From Erythroxylum novogranatense (lineage: Eukaryota; Streptophyta; Magnoliopsida; Malpighiales; Erythroxylaceae), in NCBI GenBank assembly GCA_029891385.1, contig CM057233.1:47074063-47138062 (forward strand): DNA of 64,000 nucleotides. The letters are read 5' to 3'. Below are positions 10,270 to 21,300 of the stretch, piece by piece. Under the pieces are notes generated by a model. That model was given only the letters and a program-made list of their open reading frames with translations. It searched no databases and was not told the origin of the DNA. Position numbers and translations under genes: made by a program. Position 1 is the first letter of the stretch, and each line of letters begins with the position of its first letter.

Positions 10270-11175
10270 TCACGTGACAAAATTGTGATCTTCAGAAATT
10301 ACATGCGGCTCTTCCACGTGAGGTAATTCCGGATAGGGCCTTAGTCGATCAGCATCCACCTTCAGTATCTTCCCTATCCTCAGCTGCTTAATTCGGACCG
10401 AGTCTATACGCTCAGGAAATATTTCAAACGTCTCTTCACCTTTTTCTTCATCATTCAATTCCTCCACTCTGTAATGTAAAGGTAAAGAGTTAGTTTCAAA
10501 AATAATTATAGACTCAGTACTTACCTCCGAGCTAAAAGATATGTCCTTTGTGGCTTCGAGCTCCTTCTCCACTTCTTCGACACAAACAATTCGTTGAGGG
10601 TTGACCTCAAAATTCTCAAGCTCCTCATCACTTTGCAAATTTTCCGCACAGACTTCGATTGGATACACCTCGGGTTGATATGGTTGCACCTCTTCTCGTT
10701 GCGACTCCAGGTGATCAAGGCTTATTGCCATCTGACCCAGTAGGTTTTCCATCCTTTGTTGGTGTGCCTTTGTCTCCTGATGAAATTGCAAAGTGTCATC
10801 AACAAATTTGTTAACCAGTTCTTCTAAAGATGCACCTGAACCAGATGGGCTAGCTTTTGTCTCTTGTCGAAATTCTTGCATCTCCTGCTGCATATCCTGT
10901 TGAAATTGCAAATTGTTAGCAGCCATAGTATTAACAAGTTCTTCTAAAGATGCAAGTGAATTATGTTGGCTCTCCGAATTTTGGGCGCTAGAATATGTGT
11001 CTTCTGGAAATTGCCCTCCATCCTGCTGGAATTGTAAAGTATTATCCTGCAATTGTAACATCAACTCTTCCAGAGATGGTCCGGAGTTGTGATAGGAAGC
11101 TTCAGTGCATGCGAAATTATTGTGTGTCCCGCAAACTATCATGGAAGTAATTCGCTGATTATCCATCCATAACAA
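10270..11175 (-). CDS. Gag-like/pol-end fusion protein of non-autonomous gypsy element
   Basis: A 301-residue ORF, the only one in the element. Residues 34-133 hold three copies of a unit of about 41 residues, each with SLEEL followed by a segment ending LQF(Q/H)Q (SLEEL at 34, 76, 116), predicted to be coiled. RMENLLGQMAISLDHLESQ (141-159) resembles the segment after the zinc knuckle in Athila/Tat gag proteins. A glutamate-rich stretch follows. The end, ILKVDADRLRPYPELPH, resembles the V(N/D)xxRLKxY motif near the C-terminus of gypsy pol. I infer an internal deletion that joined gag-end to pol-end in frame. No zinc knuckle, protease, RT or integrase motif. Intact frame and young LTRs mean it could be expressed; function unknown. 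Confidence 0.6.
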   Translation of the reverse strand: MLWMDNQRITSMIVCGTHNNFACTEASYHNSGPSLEELMLQLQDNTLQFQQDGGQFPEDTYSSAQNSESQHNSLASLEELVNTMAANNLQFQQDMQQEMQEFRQETKASPSGSGASLEELVNKFVDDTLQFHQETKAHQQRMENLLGQMAISLDHLESQREEVQPYQPEVYPIEVCAENLQSDEELENFEVNPQRIVCVEEVEKELEATKDISFSSEVSTESIIIFETNSLPLHYRVEELNDEEKGEETFEIFPERIDSVRIKQLRIGKILKVDADRLRPYPELPHVEEPHVISEDHNFVT

Positions 11176-11367
11176 AAGTTAGGTTGATCAGTCCAAACAT
11201 TGTTATAGGAATGAGAATATGAATTATAAAAGAAATTACTTCCGTCCATAACAACTTTTTTTTCGGAACAAAAATGAAAAGATCACCAAATAACAGAAAA
11301 GAAATCAATCACGAACAAATATATACAAAACACCAATTAAAACACAAACAAAAACTAAAACACCACA

Positions 11368-11386
11368 CTCCCTGGTAACGGCGCCA
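11368..11386 (-). other. Primer binding site, tRNA-Asp type
   Basis: On the minus strand TGGCGCCGTTACCAGGGAG lies 5 nt inside the 5' LTR end. TGGCGCC-type sites complementary to tRNA-Asp are typical of Athila-like and related gypsy elements. Confidence 0.8.
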
Positions 11387-11391
11387 AAATT

Positions 11392-13165
11392 TGACCGCGC
11401 GTCGTAACGCTAATCAAAATTAAAATAACTAGACTACTCTCATAGCAAAGGGCAAGTCTAGGTCGATCCCACAGAGAGTGTGTGTAAAGTTAAAGAAATG
11501 AAATTAATCGGTGTTTACACTAAATGGGGGGATTTTGGATTTTTAAAAGAAGAAATTAAAATAAAACTAACTAATAAAAACAAAACAAAGAAAACATGCA
11601 AGAAATGATAAATGTGGGGAATTTGGTAGGGACCCGGTTCTTCGGTTCAATCTCGGCCTACACCCTGGCTAAGCACATTTTATTAATTTGTTGCTCTTTA
11701 ACCTCTCCTAGAAATTATTAATCGTGGATTAAAAATTAACCCGAGTTTTCCCTTAAGTTATGTTTAATCAAGATAAGATCGTTGATTAAACCTAACTACC
11801 TAATAACCTAGGATACGATCTCTAGATTTAATTAGGCAGTAGCATTACGAATTAGGAGAACCGATTAATCAAGACAACAACCACATAAGCTCGGGTCATT
11901 TAACCTAGGTCATGTTATCCCTAATGATTACGAATCATTAGTCGCTACACATGAATTTCAACATAACAATTACGAATTAAATTGAAATTCTAGCAATGGG
12001 TTCGCAATTAGCAATTCGATGAACGCATTAAAATTACCAAATCACAATTCCCAATAGGTTCATACACAAATAACCGAATAATAACGAAAATCCGATTATC
12101 CATACATAAAACCCAAATCAGTTAAAATCGGATAACACAAACAATTTCTAATGAGAGAAAGAAACAACAAACTAATTAAAAAATACTTAACCCGGTCGTC
12201 GACTTGATGTTACCTCCGAACCGGCGTCGAGACGTCTAGCTCTTCATAAATCTTGTCCAATAAATTGCTTCAGCCTCATCCAAAGTCCCTACTCAAATAC
12301 CCCTCTACTGCCAACTCTTACGCAACTCTAGTGACTTGTCACTGTTCATGATTTGACAAATAAACTTTGAGATTTATTGTCCTCGCTACTGTGCACGGCC
12401 TCAGCAACCAAGTCTCCACGCCTGCTTCACCTCTGCGCTCTCCCTGCTTGCGCCGCAGTCTTCGTTTTTTATTTCCAGCCCTCGCGTCACTGTTCCTCTC
12501 TACTGTTGCTTTTTACTCTACTGTACAATCATATGACAATTAAACTTGCAACCCTCTTTAAAACCTTTCACGCCCGCAGACTTCTTCACCCTGGGACGCT
12601 GCGTTTTGCGCAGCGTTTCACTCACTGTAGCGTTTTATCAAAACGCTTAACATGCTGCGTTGTGCCCTCCATTTCCGTCACTTGCGTTAATGCTTCGGCC
12701 CACTCTCATTCCTTGTGTTGTGTCTTTAATTCCAACCATTAAAGTCTGCGTTGTTATCGTTTAATTGCTGCCGCCTAGAGTGTCCACTGGGCTTTTGATT
12801 TAAAGATGACCTTCTGGCCCTTGCTTGTGCGACGTCGTCTGTGCCTCCAGCCTCATGTTGCGTCAGTTATGTTCTCTTGATTTAATGCTCATGTGATTTA
12901 ATTTGCTGACCCCCTATTGCACTGTTATTTTTTCATTTTTCTTGTCATTTTGTTATTATTATTTTCCTTCTTCCTCCATAAAAGCAAGTAGAAATAAATT
13001 TTCCAGAAATTGACCCATATATGATGCTTCTAACTCACTTTAATTTCTTTACTTCCGAATTGTACCTAAAATAAAATATGAATTAAAGTGAGTATCTTAA
13101 GCAATTTTATGTCAATAATCGCTAAGTGAAAATAATTAAAAATATCAACAATTAAGCACATATCA
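11392..13165 (-). repeat. 5' LTR of the Athila/Tat-like element
   Basis: Minus-strand TGATATGTGC...GCGCGGTCA, 1,774 bp, paired with 6922-8690. Flanked outside by TSD gttgc. Confidence 0.9.
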
Positions 13166-14052
13166 GTTGCTAGATACCGCTCATGACTTGCTCAGATTAA
13201 GTGTTAATCTAAGTGGCCAACATAACCGGGAACCTAATGGGTCACACGCATAAGAGTGTCTCGGAGAATTCGTAAAATAGTTTTGGATAGAGATCCAATA
13301 TATGGAGAGCAATAGAATTAAATGGATCCCGATGAGATCGAGATATGTCCCGATGAGATCGCGACATCGATATTACTGAAAAGGGTTTAGGTGGTTTTCC
13401 ATACGGGACCCGGTGAGGCGATAGGGACCGATCCTAGTGTGACTGGACCACTTCAGCATTTATATATACATATATATATGTTATTAATTAATTAAATAAT
13501 TAATATATATATATATATATATGTGCAACGTGGATTGATGGAAGAAGAGAGGAGAAGCTTCTCCATTTCATGCTTTGTCATCAAAAGCATTTAATGGCTA
13601 GAAGACAAAAGAATGAAAGATAGATGAGGATCATCGTTGGCTTTTGGAAGATGACAAGAATTGTAGAAAAAATTGTTTTCCTACTTCTCTTTCAAAGGTG
13701 ATGATCGTGGGTTTGAAGATGGGATTTGAGAAATCCTAAACTTCTTCATCTTTCATCAAGTTCTCTTCTCCAAGTTTTCTCCTTCTCTCCATCGTTTCTC
13801 AAGCTCTCCAAGAACAAAGGTAAGATCTAGCATTCTTTAATTTGTTCTAGCTATTCCCGGGTCAAAGGGTTTGTCCCGGTTAGGTTCTTCGATCTCTGCG
13901 TGGATACCGTTAGAGACGGTCTCCTTTGGCCGTTATGGTTTGAGTTTATTATATAGACATATGGATCCTGGCTTTCGGGAAGGTCCCGGAATAAAAATTT
14001 TTGTTTTTCTGCACCGTGGGCATGTGATGCTCACACCGGGATTTTCCTACAG

Positions 14053-14065
14053 TGGTATCAGAGCC
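14053..14065 (+). other. Primer binding site, initiator-Met tRNA type
   Basis: TGGTATCAGAGCC begins two bases after the LTR end CCTACA. The 12-nt core TGGTATCAGAGC is the standard plant copia primer site, and it is intact here. Confidence 0.95.
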
Positions 14066-16156
14066 ACTTGTGTCGTATATAACGAAGAAACCATGACTAG
14101 GTCGGAGTTGTCTATTGCTTGTGACGATGATGCATGTTGATTGTGTGAATTTTGAATTCAGTGTAGAAATATTGTTTTCAAAATTTTCTTGCCCAGATAT
14201 GTTCACAAGATGTTGTTGCATATGTCTGTGGAAGATTGGAATTTAACAATGTGATTTGATATGGTTTTGCTAATTTATTCCCTAATGTTCTGGTTGCTGT
14301 CTTTGTGCACATTCAATGAACAGGCATGCTTATAAATTCGAGAATAAATTGTAGAAATTTTTTTTTTCAGATTTACTTTCACCAACATGTCTCTAAGATG
14401 TTTATGAATGCCTATGACAATGGAAAAATGTTTTCAAGGTGATTTACTATTTATTTGAGAATTTATTGTGTGCTGCTAGGAATAACTGTGTTGAACTACA
14501 CAGATTCTACATTGGCTTTGTTGCTGAGTTTGGATGAGTTTTTGTTGGAAATAAATCCTGAAAAACTTCATGACGCATGTTGGGAACATGTTGTAACCTC
14601 TGTAATTTTCTCAGAATTTATTGAAATTGTTTCAATGAGTTTTTCAAGCAAAACACAGAGCTTGGCAGTTTTGAGAAAGTTGCTGGAGCTGTTTTGTTTG
14701 AAATGAAAAATTGTGTATTTCTTAATTACAATGCCTTGGATCATTTTTAATGTGATTAAAAATGTGTTACATTGATTTTGTATGCTTGCCTAAATGATTT
14801 TCTTGAAATCAGGTTTCCAAACAATTTAGGATGTCAAATGTCTCATTAGCGTCTCGTTAGTATATTCCCTTGTCTTGATTGTTTTGGCCGTCACAAATTT
14901 TGTGACAGCTGCCGAGGTAGTCTTGATAAAGTGTAGACTATCTAGAGATACTTAGGGTGATAGTTTGATATTCTCAAATTATTTGGAAATCTAAATGAAT
15001 AAGAGTGTATTCATCAATTTCAAGTTTCATGTATAGTTTGACTATATATGGTAAGCATGGTACAATGAAAGTGTTTCATTGGTACATCATAATAAAGGAT
15101 ATTACACTTGGTATTGTGAATTTGAACTACACATATTGAGAAATTAGCCGATTAGATAGCAGGCCAAAAACCGATCGGTGGCACATGTACCAATCATTGG
15201 CATCATTCGATCATTGGAACATGCACCATCGACTAGAAAGTGCACATAATCCATCTCGGTCATTGGAACATGTGCCGGTCATTGACCGAACGCATGATAA
15301 CCTATAGTAGTCGACTAGCATAAGTTCGGTCGATCAGCACATGCACCACGACTAGAACATGCACCATCGACTACAACAACATCTTGAAGGTGGGATGATG
15401 GATGATTTTAGGTATAGACTCAATGTGATTGATGAAATACCCTAAATCATTCCATATAGTCATGGTGACTATAATCCTACAGCTTGGAGAAGAAAAAAGA
15501 TGAGACCAGAAAACCCTCACACATCAAATGAAAACTAACGCCTTCTATTAATATGGGGAGAACCAGAGTTCTTATAGAGTTGGGTTGTTGGGTAAACCCA
15601 AGCTCGCTCTATCTGAATATGTTCAACCATGAAAATAAGATTTTGATTAATGGGTCGGTTTTCACTAGAAGCGTTGATTTGTTGAGTAAACTCAAGGTCA
15701 ACGTGGACAGAGGCGAAATTGGGTAGTGTACATCAGATGTACGCACATCAAGAGTTGATAACCCAATGAGTGTGCATACATCACGAGTTGATAGCACTAG
15801 TCGATAGTTGCATCTATAAATCAACTGGTATGACCGATACCTGCCGATAGATCTAAGGTGGCTTATTGGGTAAACCCAATGTCATTTTGGTAATGTCGGA
15901 TATCTATGATGCAATTGGTATGACCGATACCTACCGATTGACCTAAGGTGGCTTGTTGGGTAAACCCAAGGTCATGTTAGTAATGTCGGATATCGACCCA
16001 CTAGGACATTTTGTCATAATGTTTCTTGGATTCATACTGAGGGTTATGGATTCTTTGAAACTAGTGGGAGCCATATGCATGTCATTCAAGTCCTTATGAT
16101 CATGCATGTAATTCTATTCTAACATTCTTTCTCTCTTTCCCTATAGGTTATTGAAG
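14066..16156 (+). other. Long untranslated leader of the Angela-like copia
   Basis: About 2.1 kb between primer site and gag with no long conserved frame; an 83-codon frame at 14455-14706 shows no family motif. It holds degenerate CATTGGAACATGCACC-like repeats (15160-15370) and a 90-bp tandem duplication (15827-16006). Leaders this long are known in BARE/Angela elements, where packaging and translation signals are expected. Confidence 0.7.
15827..16006 (+). repeat. 90-bp tandem duplication in the leader
   Basis: Two diverged units start with GGTATGACCGATACCT at 15827 and 15917 and run through TTGGGTAAACCCAA to GTAATGTCGGATATC. TTGGGTAAACCCAA is a small palindrome; related words occur near 15590 and 15685, hinting at older units. 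Confidence 0.8.
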
Positions 16157-16945
16157 ATGACTTCCAGTGTGAATTTGCGCTCACTTATGGACTCCAACAA
16201 ATTAACTGGACCAAATTTTCTCGATTGGCTGAGAAATCTGAGAATTGCTCTCAGGTATGAGGAACTGGGATATATCCTAGATGTTTCACTTCCTGATCCA
16301 CCTGCTGCTGATGCTTCTGATGAGGATCAGAAAGCATATCGTAAGCATCTTAAAGACAGTGACATGGCTACCTGCATTATGCTTGCCTCGATTTCACCAG
16401 AGCTGCAGAAGCAGCATGAGTCTATGGATGCTCATACCATAGTGTTTCATCTTAGGGAGTTGTTTGATGAGCAAGCTCGGTCTAAAAGGTTCGAGACCTC
16501 GAGGCTACTCTTCACTACTAAGATGACTCCAAGTTCATCTGCAGTGCAGTATGCACTGAAGATGAATGGGTATATTGAGAGGTTGGCCGTCTTAGGTTTT
16601 GTTATGGATTATGAGTTAAGTGTTGACTTACTTCTAGTTGGATTGTCTGATAGTTATTCACAGTTTGTGTTAAACTATCGGATGAACCAAATATCCACGA
16701 CAATCCCTGAGTTGATCAATCTGCTCAAGACAGCAGAGCAATCTATCAAGAAGGATAGTAAGCAAGTGCTTATGGTGGCTTCTTCTTCTGGTCCAAAGAA
16801 AAAGAATCTAAAGAAGAAAAGGTCTAAGAAACCGAAAGGAAGTGCAGCCAAGAAGAAAACCAAAGAGACTGCACCAAAAGGAACTTGCTTCCATTGTGGC
16901 AAGATCCCACCGGAGCGGGCTATAAAGTCTATCTGGATGAATTGA
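16157..16945 (+). pseudogene. gag: Copia gag (Angela-like), zinc knuckle broken
   Basis: I start at the ATG at 16157. The N-terminus (SLMDSNKLTGPNFLDWLRNL) is the typical plant copia gag start, followed by the UBN2-like gag core and a lysine-rich nucleic-acid-binding tail. The zinc knuckle begins as CFHCGK at 16886-16903, but the remaining His and Cys ligands are lost to small indels just after it. The frame then stops at 16943-16945, although the expected continuation is still visible in another frame. The frame 5' of this point is intact. Normally gag packages the element RNA into virus-like particles. Breaks lie next to CAG/CTG-type positions, so some may be sequence errors. Confidence 0.85.
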
Positions 16946-17269
16946 AGCGAAGAAGGCATCGATGACTCGGCTCCTTGGTATGTTTGTCATTGAGGTTATC
17001 TTCGCTTACGACCATAACATATAGGTATTAGATACCGATTATGGATCACACATATGTAATTATATCGCGAGGCCTCGAGGACGATGAGCGGCTCGTGAAG
17101 GAGAACTAGACTGCGTGTGGGAAATGGAGCAAGAGTTGTTGCATTAGCCGTAGGCACTTACTTTTGTCACTCCCACTTGGACTTGTAATTAAATTGGATG
17201 AATGTTATTTTGTACTGTGTTAACAAAGAACATATTATACATTTCTTGTTTAAATAGAGTGGTTTCTAT
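16946..17269 (+). pseudogene. pro: Copia protease remnant
   Basis: Between gag and integrase a decayed frame still shows LDT(D)YGSH near 17019, in place of the aspartic-protease signature L-D-[ST]-G-C-x-S-H, then RVVALAVGTY-like text near 17128-17170. The glycine of the catalytic D-T-G triad reads as Asp, and several frame changes occur, so it cannot be functional as written. The enzyme would cleave the Gag-Pol polyprotein. Confidence 0.65.
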
Positions 17270-18367
17270 TTGACTTTTAGTAGCAACGGTTGTTCTATTA
17301 GTTTGAATGGAATGCTTTATGGTACTGGTACATTATGCAATGGAATTTACATATTAGATATGTCACATCCAATTATGAATGTCAATGACACGAAAAGACA
17401 TAAACGAGATAATTTAAAATCAACTTACTTATGGCATTGTCGCCTTGGCCATATAAATGAGAAACGCATAGCTAAGCTCCATAAGAATGGAAGTTTAGGG
17501 TCATTTGATTATGAATCATATGACACATGCGAATCTTGTTTATTAGGCAAGATGACTAAGTTACCCTTTAAGGGAAAGGGTGAACGAGCGATTGGAGTGT
17601 TAGACCTAATACATTCAGATGTATGTGGTCCGATGTCCATCCATGCTAGAAGTGGTTGTCTTTACTTCATTACCTTTATCGATGATTATTCTCGATATGG
17701 GTACCTGTATCTGATGAGATACAAATCTGAAGCATTTGAAAAGTTCAAACAATTCAGAAATGAAGTAGAAAACCAACTTGGGAAAAGTATCAAGACATTA
17801 CAATCTGATCGTGGTGGGGAATACTTAGACCAAGAGTTTTTGGATTATCTCAGAGATAATGGGATTTTATCTTAATGGACTCCTCCGTACACACCACAGC
17901 ACAATGGTGTGGTTGAAAGGAGAAATCGAACCTTGTTAGACATGGTACGATCAATGATGGGCTTTGCAAAGTTACCAAAATCCTTTTGGGGGTATGCAAT
18001 CGAGACAAATTGCTTACTTGCTAAACAGAGTTCCATTAAAGGCAGTTGATGTTACTCCATATGAGATGTGGACTAACAAAAACCCTATCTTACTCATTTA
18101 AAAGTTTGGGGTTGTCACCTTATGTGAAGCGGACACGGTCGGATAAACTTGATGCAAAGTCGACAAGTGTTTGTTAAGTAGGATATCCTAAAGAAACAAT
18201 GGGATATCAATTCTATCTTCTTTGAGGAACAAAAGGTGTTTGTTTCAAAGCATGCTGTCTTTAGAGAAAGAGTTTCTTTTACAAGAAGGCAGTGGGAGCA
18301 AAATTGAGCTTGAAGAAGTTCAAGATGCTCGAGCAGAGCCTTGATTAGCTTGCTGAACTCAAAGCTG
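17270..18367 (+). pseudogene. int: Copia integrase (GAG-pre-integrase zinc finger and DDE core)
   Basis: The frame 17270-17875 has the HHCC finger (WHCRLGH, CESC; residues 56, 61, 87, 90) and the first two catalytic acids: Asp117 in LIHSDVCGPM and Asp180 in LQSDRGGEY. An in-frame stop at 17873-17875 precedes the third residue, the Glu of NGVVERRNRT, 36 residues after the second Asp, so DD35E spacing is kept if the stop is ignored. Frame changes follow (near 18005, 18035, 18095, 18170). The coding region is then cut at 18368 by the gypsy solo LTR and resumes at 22738. Integrase joins element DNA to the host chromosome. Confidence 0.85.
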
Positions 18368-21300
18368 TGTTGGACCCCGAACCTTGAGTGACAATTTGAC
18401 TTAGTCATAAGAATGATCAAGTGGATTAGTTAATTGAAATAGAGTTAAAAATCAAGAAGTAAAAAGAAAAAGTGTGAAAATTTGAAGAATTTAGCAAGTT
18501 TGACTTTTTGGCCTTTGTAAGTTGACTTTTGATTTAGGCAAAATTGGATAAAATGGTCTACATGAAACTTGTAGATGATGTTAAGAGCTTTCTGTGACCA
18601 TAAAGTTTGTAATATTTCGATATCGGGAGTGAAAGTTATGCTAGGTCAAAGTTTATGTGTGACAAAGTTGACTTTTGACTTTTGTTATGGCTGAAAGTTT
18701 GACTGAGAATTCGACCTAATTAGAAGTTCATTTAGCTTTGAAGTTATTCATGAAAATTGAAGGATTTGTTTTTATCTTTATTTTGATATAAAGTATAGAA
18801 TTTTTCGATTAAGGAATAATAAGTTATGATTTTTACAGTGTTCGGTTATGATTTTAGCATGAATATTAGAGGTCAGAATCTTTGACCGAAAAATAGACTC
18901 GTTTAGGAGTCAAATTGATTTTTTATGTCCTTTGTGGAAGTTGAAGGCGACTTTCTGGTCTTCGCATCGATATAAAGTATGACATGATTGAACTTTGGAG
19001 TTGAAAGATAGAAATTTCCAAAGTTGAGTCCTTGTTTAGGGATTTATTAAATGGGCAAAATCTTTGATTAGAAATTTGATCACATTAGAGACTGAATTAG
19101 TTGTGGAGTTCTACATGGAAGTTGTAGAAAGTCCTTTAAGTTTTTTATTGATACCATTTGGAGGTCGGGAGCAAAAGTTATGATTTGAAAATTTTGAAAG
19201 TTTCCTACATGTCTAATCTCTAAGTTTCTTAAACGTGCCCACGTCTAGTCGCTAAATTCGCTCTTTTGCTTATAACTTTTTCGTTTGATATCCGATTGAC
19301 TTAATTCTCGAAGCGTTGGATTCCTAAGACAATGAATTCCATTCTATGGAACAATTTGTGAATTTTATGAGATTAAGGGCGATTAAATTAATCAAAGTGA
19401 GTCGGAAATTTTACGAACATAGTTAGTATTTTGAGAATTTCGGGATCTGTAGAGATCCGATTGAAGTGATTCTTGAGGCGAAATAAAGTTAAGACATGGA
19501 GCTACAAGTCATATGAAGAAATGAAATGTCAATATTGCCCCTAAGACCCGCAAATTATGAATGGAAGTTCAAATTCATGTGCAGTTTTTGGATTTAGAAG
19601 ATCTGAGAGTAATTTGCGCATAACTTTTGATCTGGGAATCGAAATGAGACGATTCTTGATTCGAATTAAACTAGAGACATAAGGCTACAATTGTTATGAA
19701 GACATTTAATTTCAATTCTGGGATTAAGAATATGAATATTTGGACGAAAGAAATCGTATATGGAAAATTTGTTAGAATATAGATATACCCGAACTGTTTT
19801 GAGTATAACTTTTGGTGTAGTGATCCGAATTGAGCGCGGTTGGTGGCTTTGGTTTCGTATGATTGAGAGAAACATTTCTCTAGAAGGAAGTTTGGCCAAA
19901 TTCCTTCAACTTGATAGTGCGAATCAAACCGCAAGTAAGCATGACTTTAAGCTTTGAATGGAGGGGTAATATGGTCATTTGACCTTTCAGCAATCATATA
20001 CATATATATATATATATTTAATTAATTAATTGGGAATTAATTAATGAATATATATATATATATATGCGTGGATCATGTTAATAAGCATAAAGAAGCTAAA
20101 TTGACTTAGTCAAATGTCATGATTTAAGTAACTTTTTAATGGTTTTTAGCCTACCAACGTGGAAGCTTCCTATGGCATCTTGAAAAGTTACAAATATATA
20201 TATAAGAGACAAGATAAAAGTGAGTAGTCGTATGGGTGAGTGAAAGTGGACGAAAATTCTAGAGAAAATAAGAAGAAATAAGAAGAGTGTAGAGAGAGTT
20301 TGGAGATGGCGATGGAGAAGAAAAAGTAAGGGTTTTATATTTTTTTAAGGTTTTAGCTTATGTTTTGTTTGGTTTCAAAGGAAAAAGTGGAAAAGCTTGA
20401 AAGCTTCCCTTGGACTTGCAAAATCCAAAAAGAAGAGAAAAGAGGTGAGAAAAATGTTTAAGTTTTAAATTTTCTTGAATTTTGGTTTGGAAATAGGTAA
20501 AATGACATGGGTATGTTATATATGAAGCTACTTGTGATGTATTTGCCTTAGGTAATGTTTAAATATTGAATGGAAATTAATTAAGGTTTAGGCTTAAGTT
20601 TATGTTTAAGGATTTTGTGAATAATTGACTTAGAATTATAGAGAATGTGATGGATTAGTGAATTATGATATCAAATGTTAAGGATTATGAAATTTATGAT
20701 ATGGAATTTGGATAAGTTGGTTTAGGCCAATTTTGAGAATTTGAGGTTTTAGAAATTGATGGTCTAGAAAATTTGGAAAAAAAATGAAGATTATGAAATT
20801 CCTATAGTTAAGTGTGAAAATTATGCAAATTATGATGATGAATTTGGATATTTATGGCTTAGGGAAGTTTTAGGTTGAGGAAAGAAGAAGGAATTTGGAG
20901 AATTGACGATTTGGACAAACTTCTGGCATCATTTCGAGGTGGGTAGCATATTTATATTTTGATTTGTAAGCTATATGTGAATTTTGAAAAATTAAAGAAA
21001 GCAATTTGAAAAAAATAAAGAGAGCAAAAATTGGATTTTTGATAGATTATTGTTTTTGTAAATATTTGAAATAAAGATGATTAATGTTTGAAATTATAAT
21101 TTCTGAATGATTTCTGAAAAATTATTACAAGTTTAAATTCATTGTTTCAAATGATATATAAATCGATAGAAATTTCTGAAAATTCATTTGTTGTGTATGC
21201 ATTGATAAATATGCAAATTGTTGAATTGATTGAATGGATTGACTTATTTGAATTGTGTGTATTATGTATTTGTGTGGCAAAGCAAGATTTTGAAAAATGT

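Larger units (their letters stand above)
6922..13165 (-). mobile_element. Non-autonomous Ty3/gypsy element, Athila/Tat-like
   Basis: Inserted in the Angela 5' LTR with TSD gttgc (6917-6921, 13166-13170). On the minus strand: 5' LTR 13165-11392, a TGGCGCC primer site complementary to a tRNA-Asp-like 3' end, a 2.7-kb internal region with one ORF, an AAGTGTGGGGGTATT polypurine tract, and 3' LTR 8690-6922. The LTRs (1,774 and 1,769 bp) are collinear and identical over long runs, so insertion is recent. No protease, RT, RNase H or integrase is present, so it must be mobilised in trans. Confidence 0.9.
5955..14051 (+). repeat. 5' LTR of the Angela-like copia (interrupted)
   Basis: The LTR is 5955-6921 plus 13171-14051, about 1,848 bp without the nested element and its TSD copy. 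It matches the 3' LTR (24444-26281) and the solo LTR (38539-46204). The second part includes an AT-rich inverted repeat (13460-13522) and a conserved end GGGATTTTCCTACA just before the primer site. Differences from the 3' LTR cluster at CAG/CTG sites. Confidence 0.9.

Noticed and set aside
7909..12742. Identical-start frames at 7909-8163 and 12377-12742
   Set aside because: They are the same place in the two LTRs of one gypsy element; the frame is incidental to LTR sequence.
14053..14065. Possible tRNA gene fragment
   Set aside because: Only the short complement of a tRNA 3' end is present, directly after an LTR; it is a primer binding site. No cloverleaf is seen anywhere in the window.
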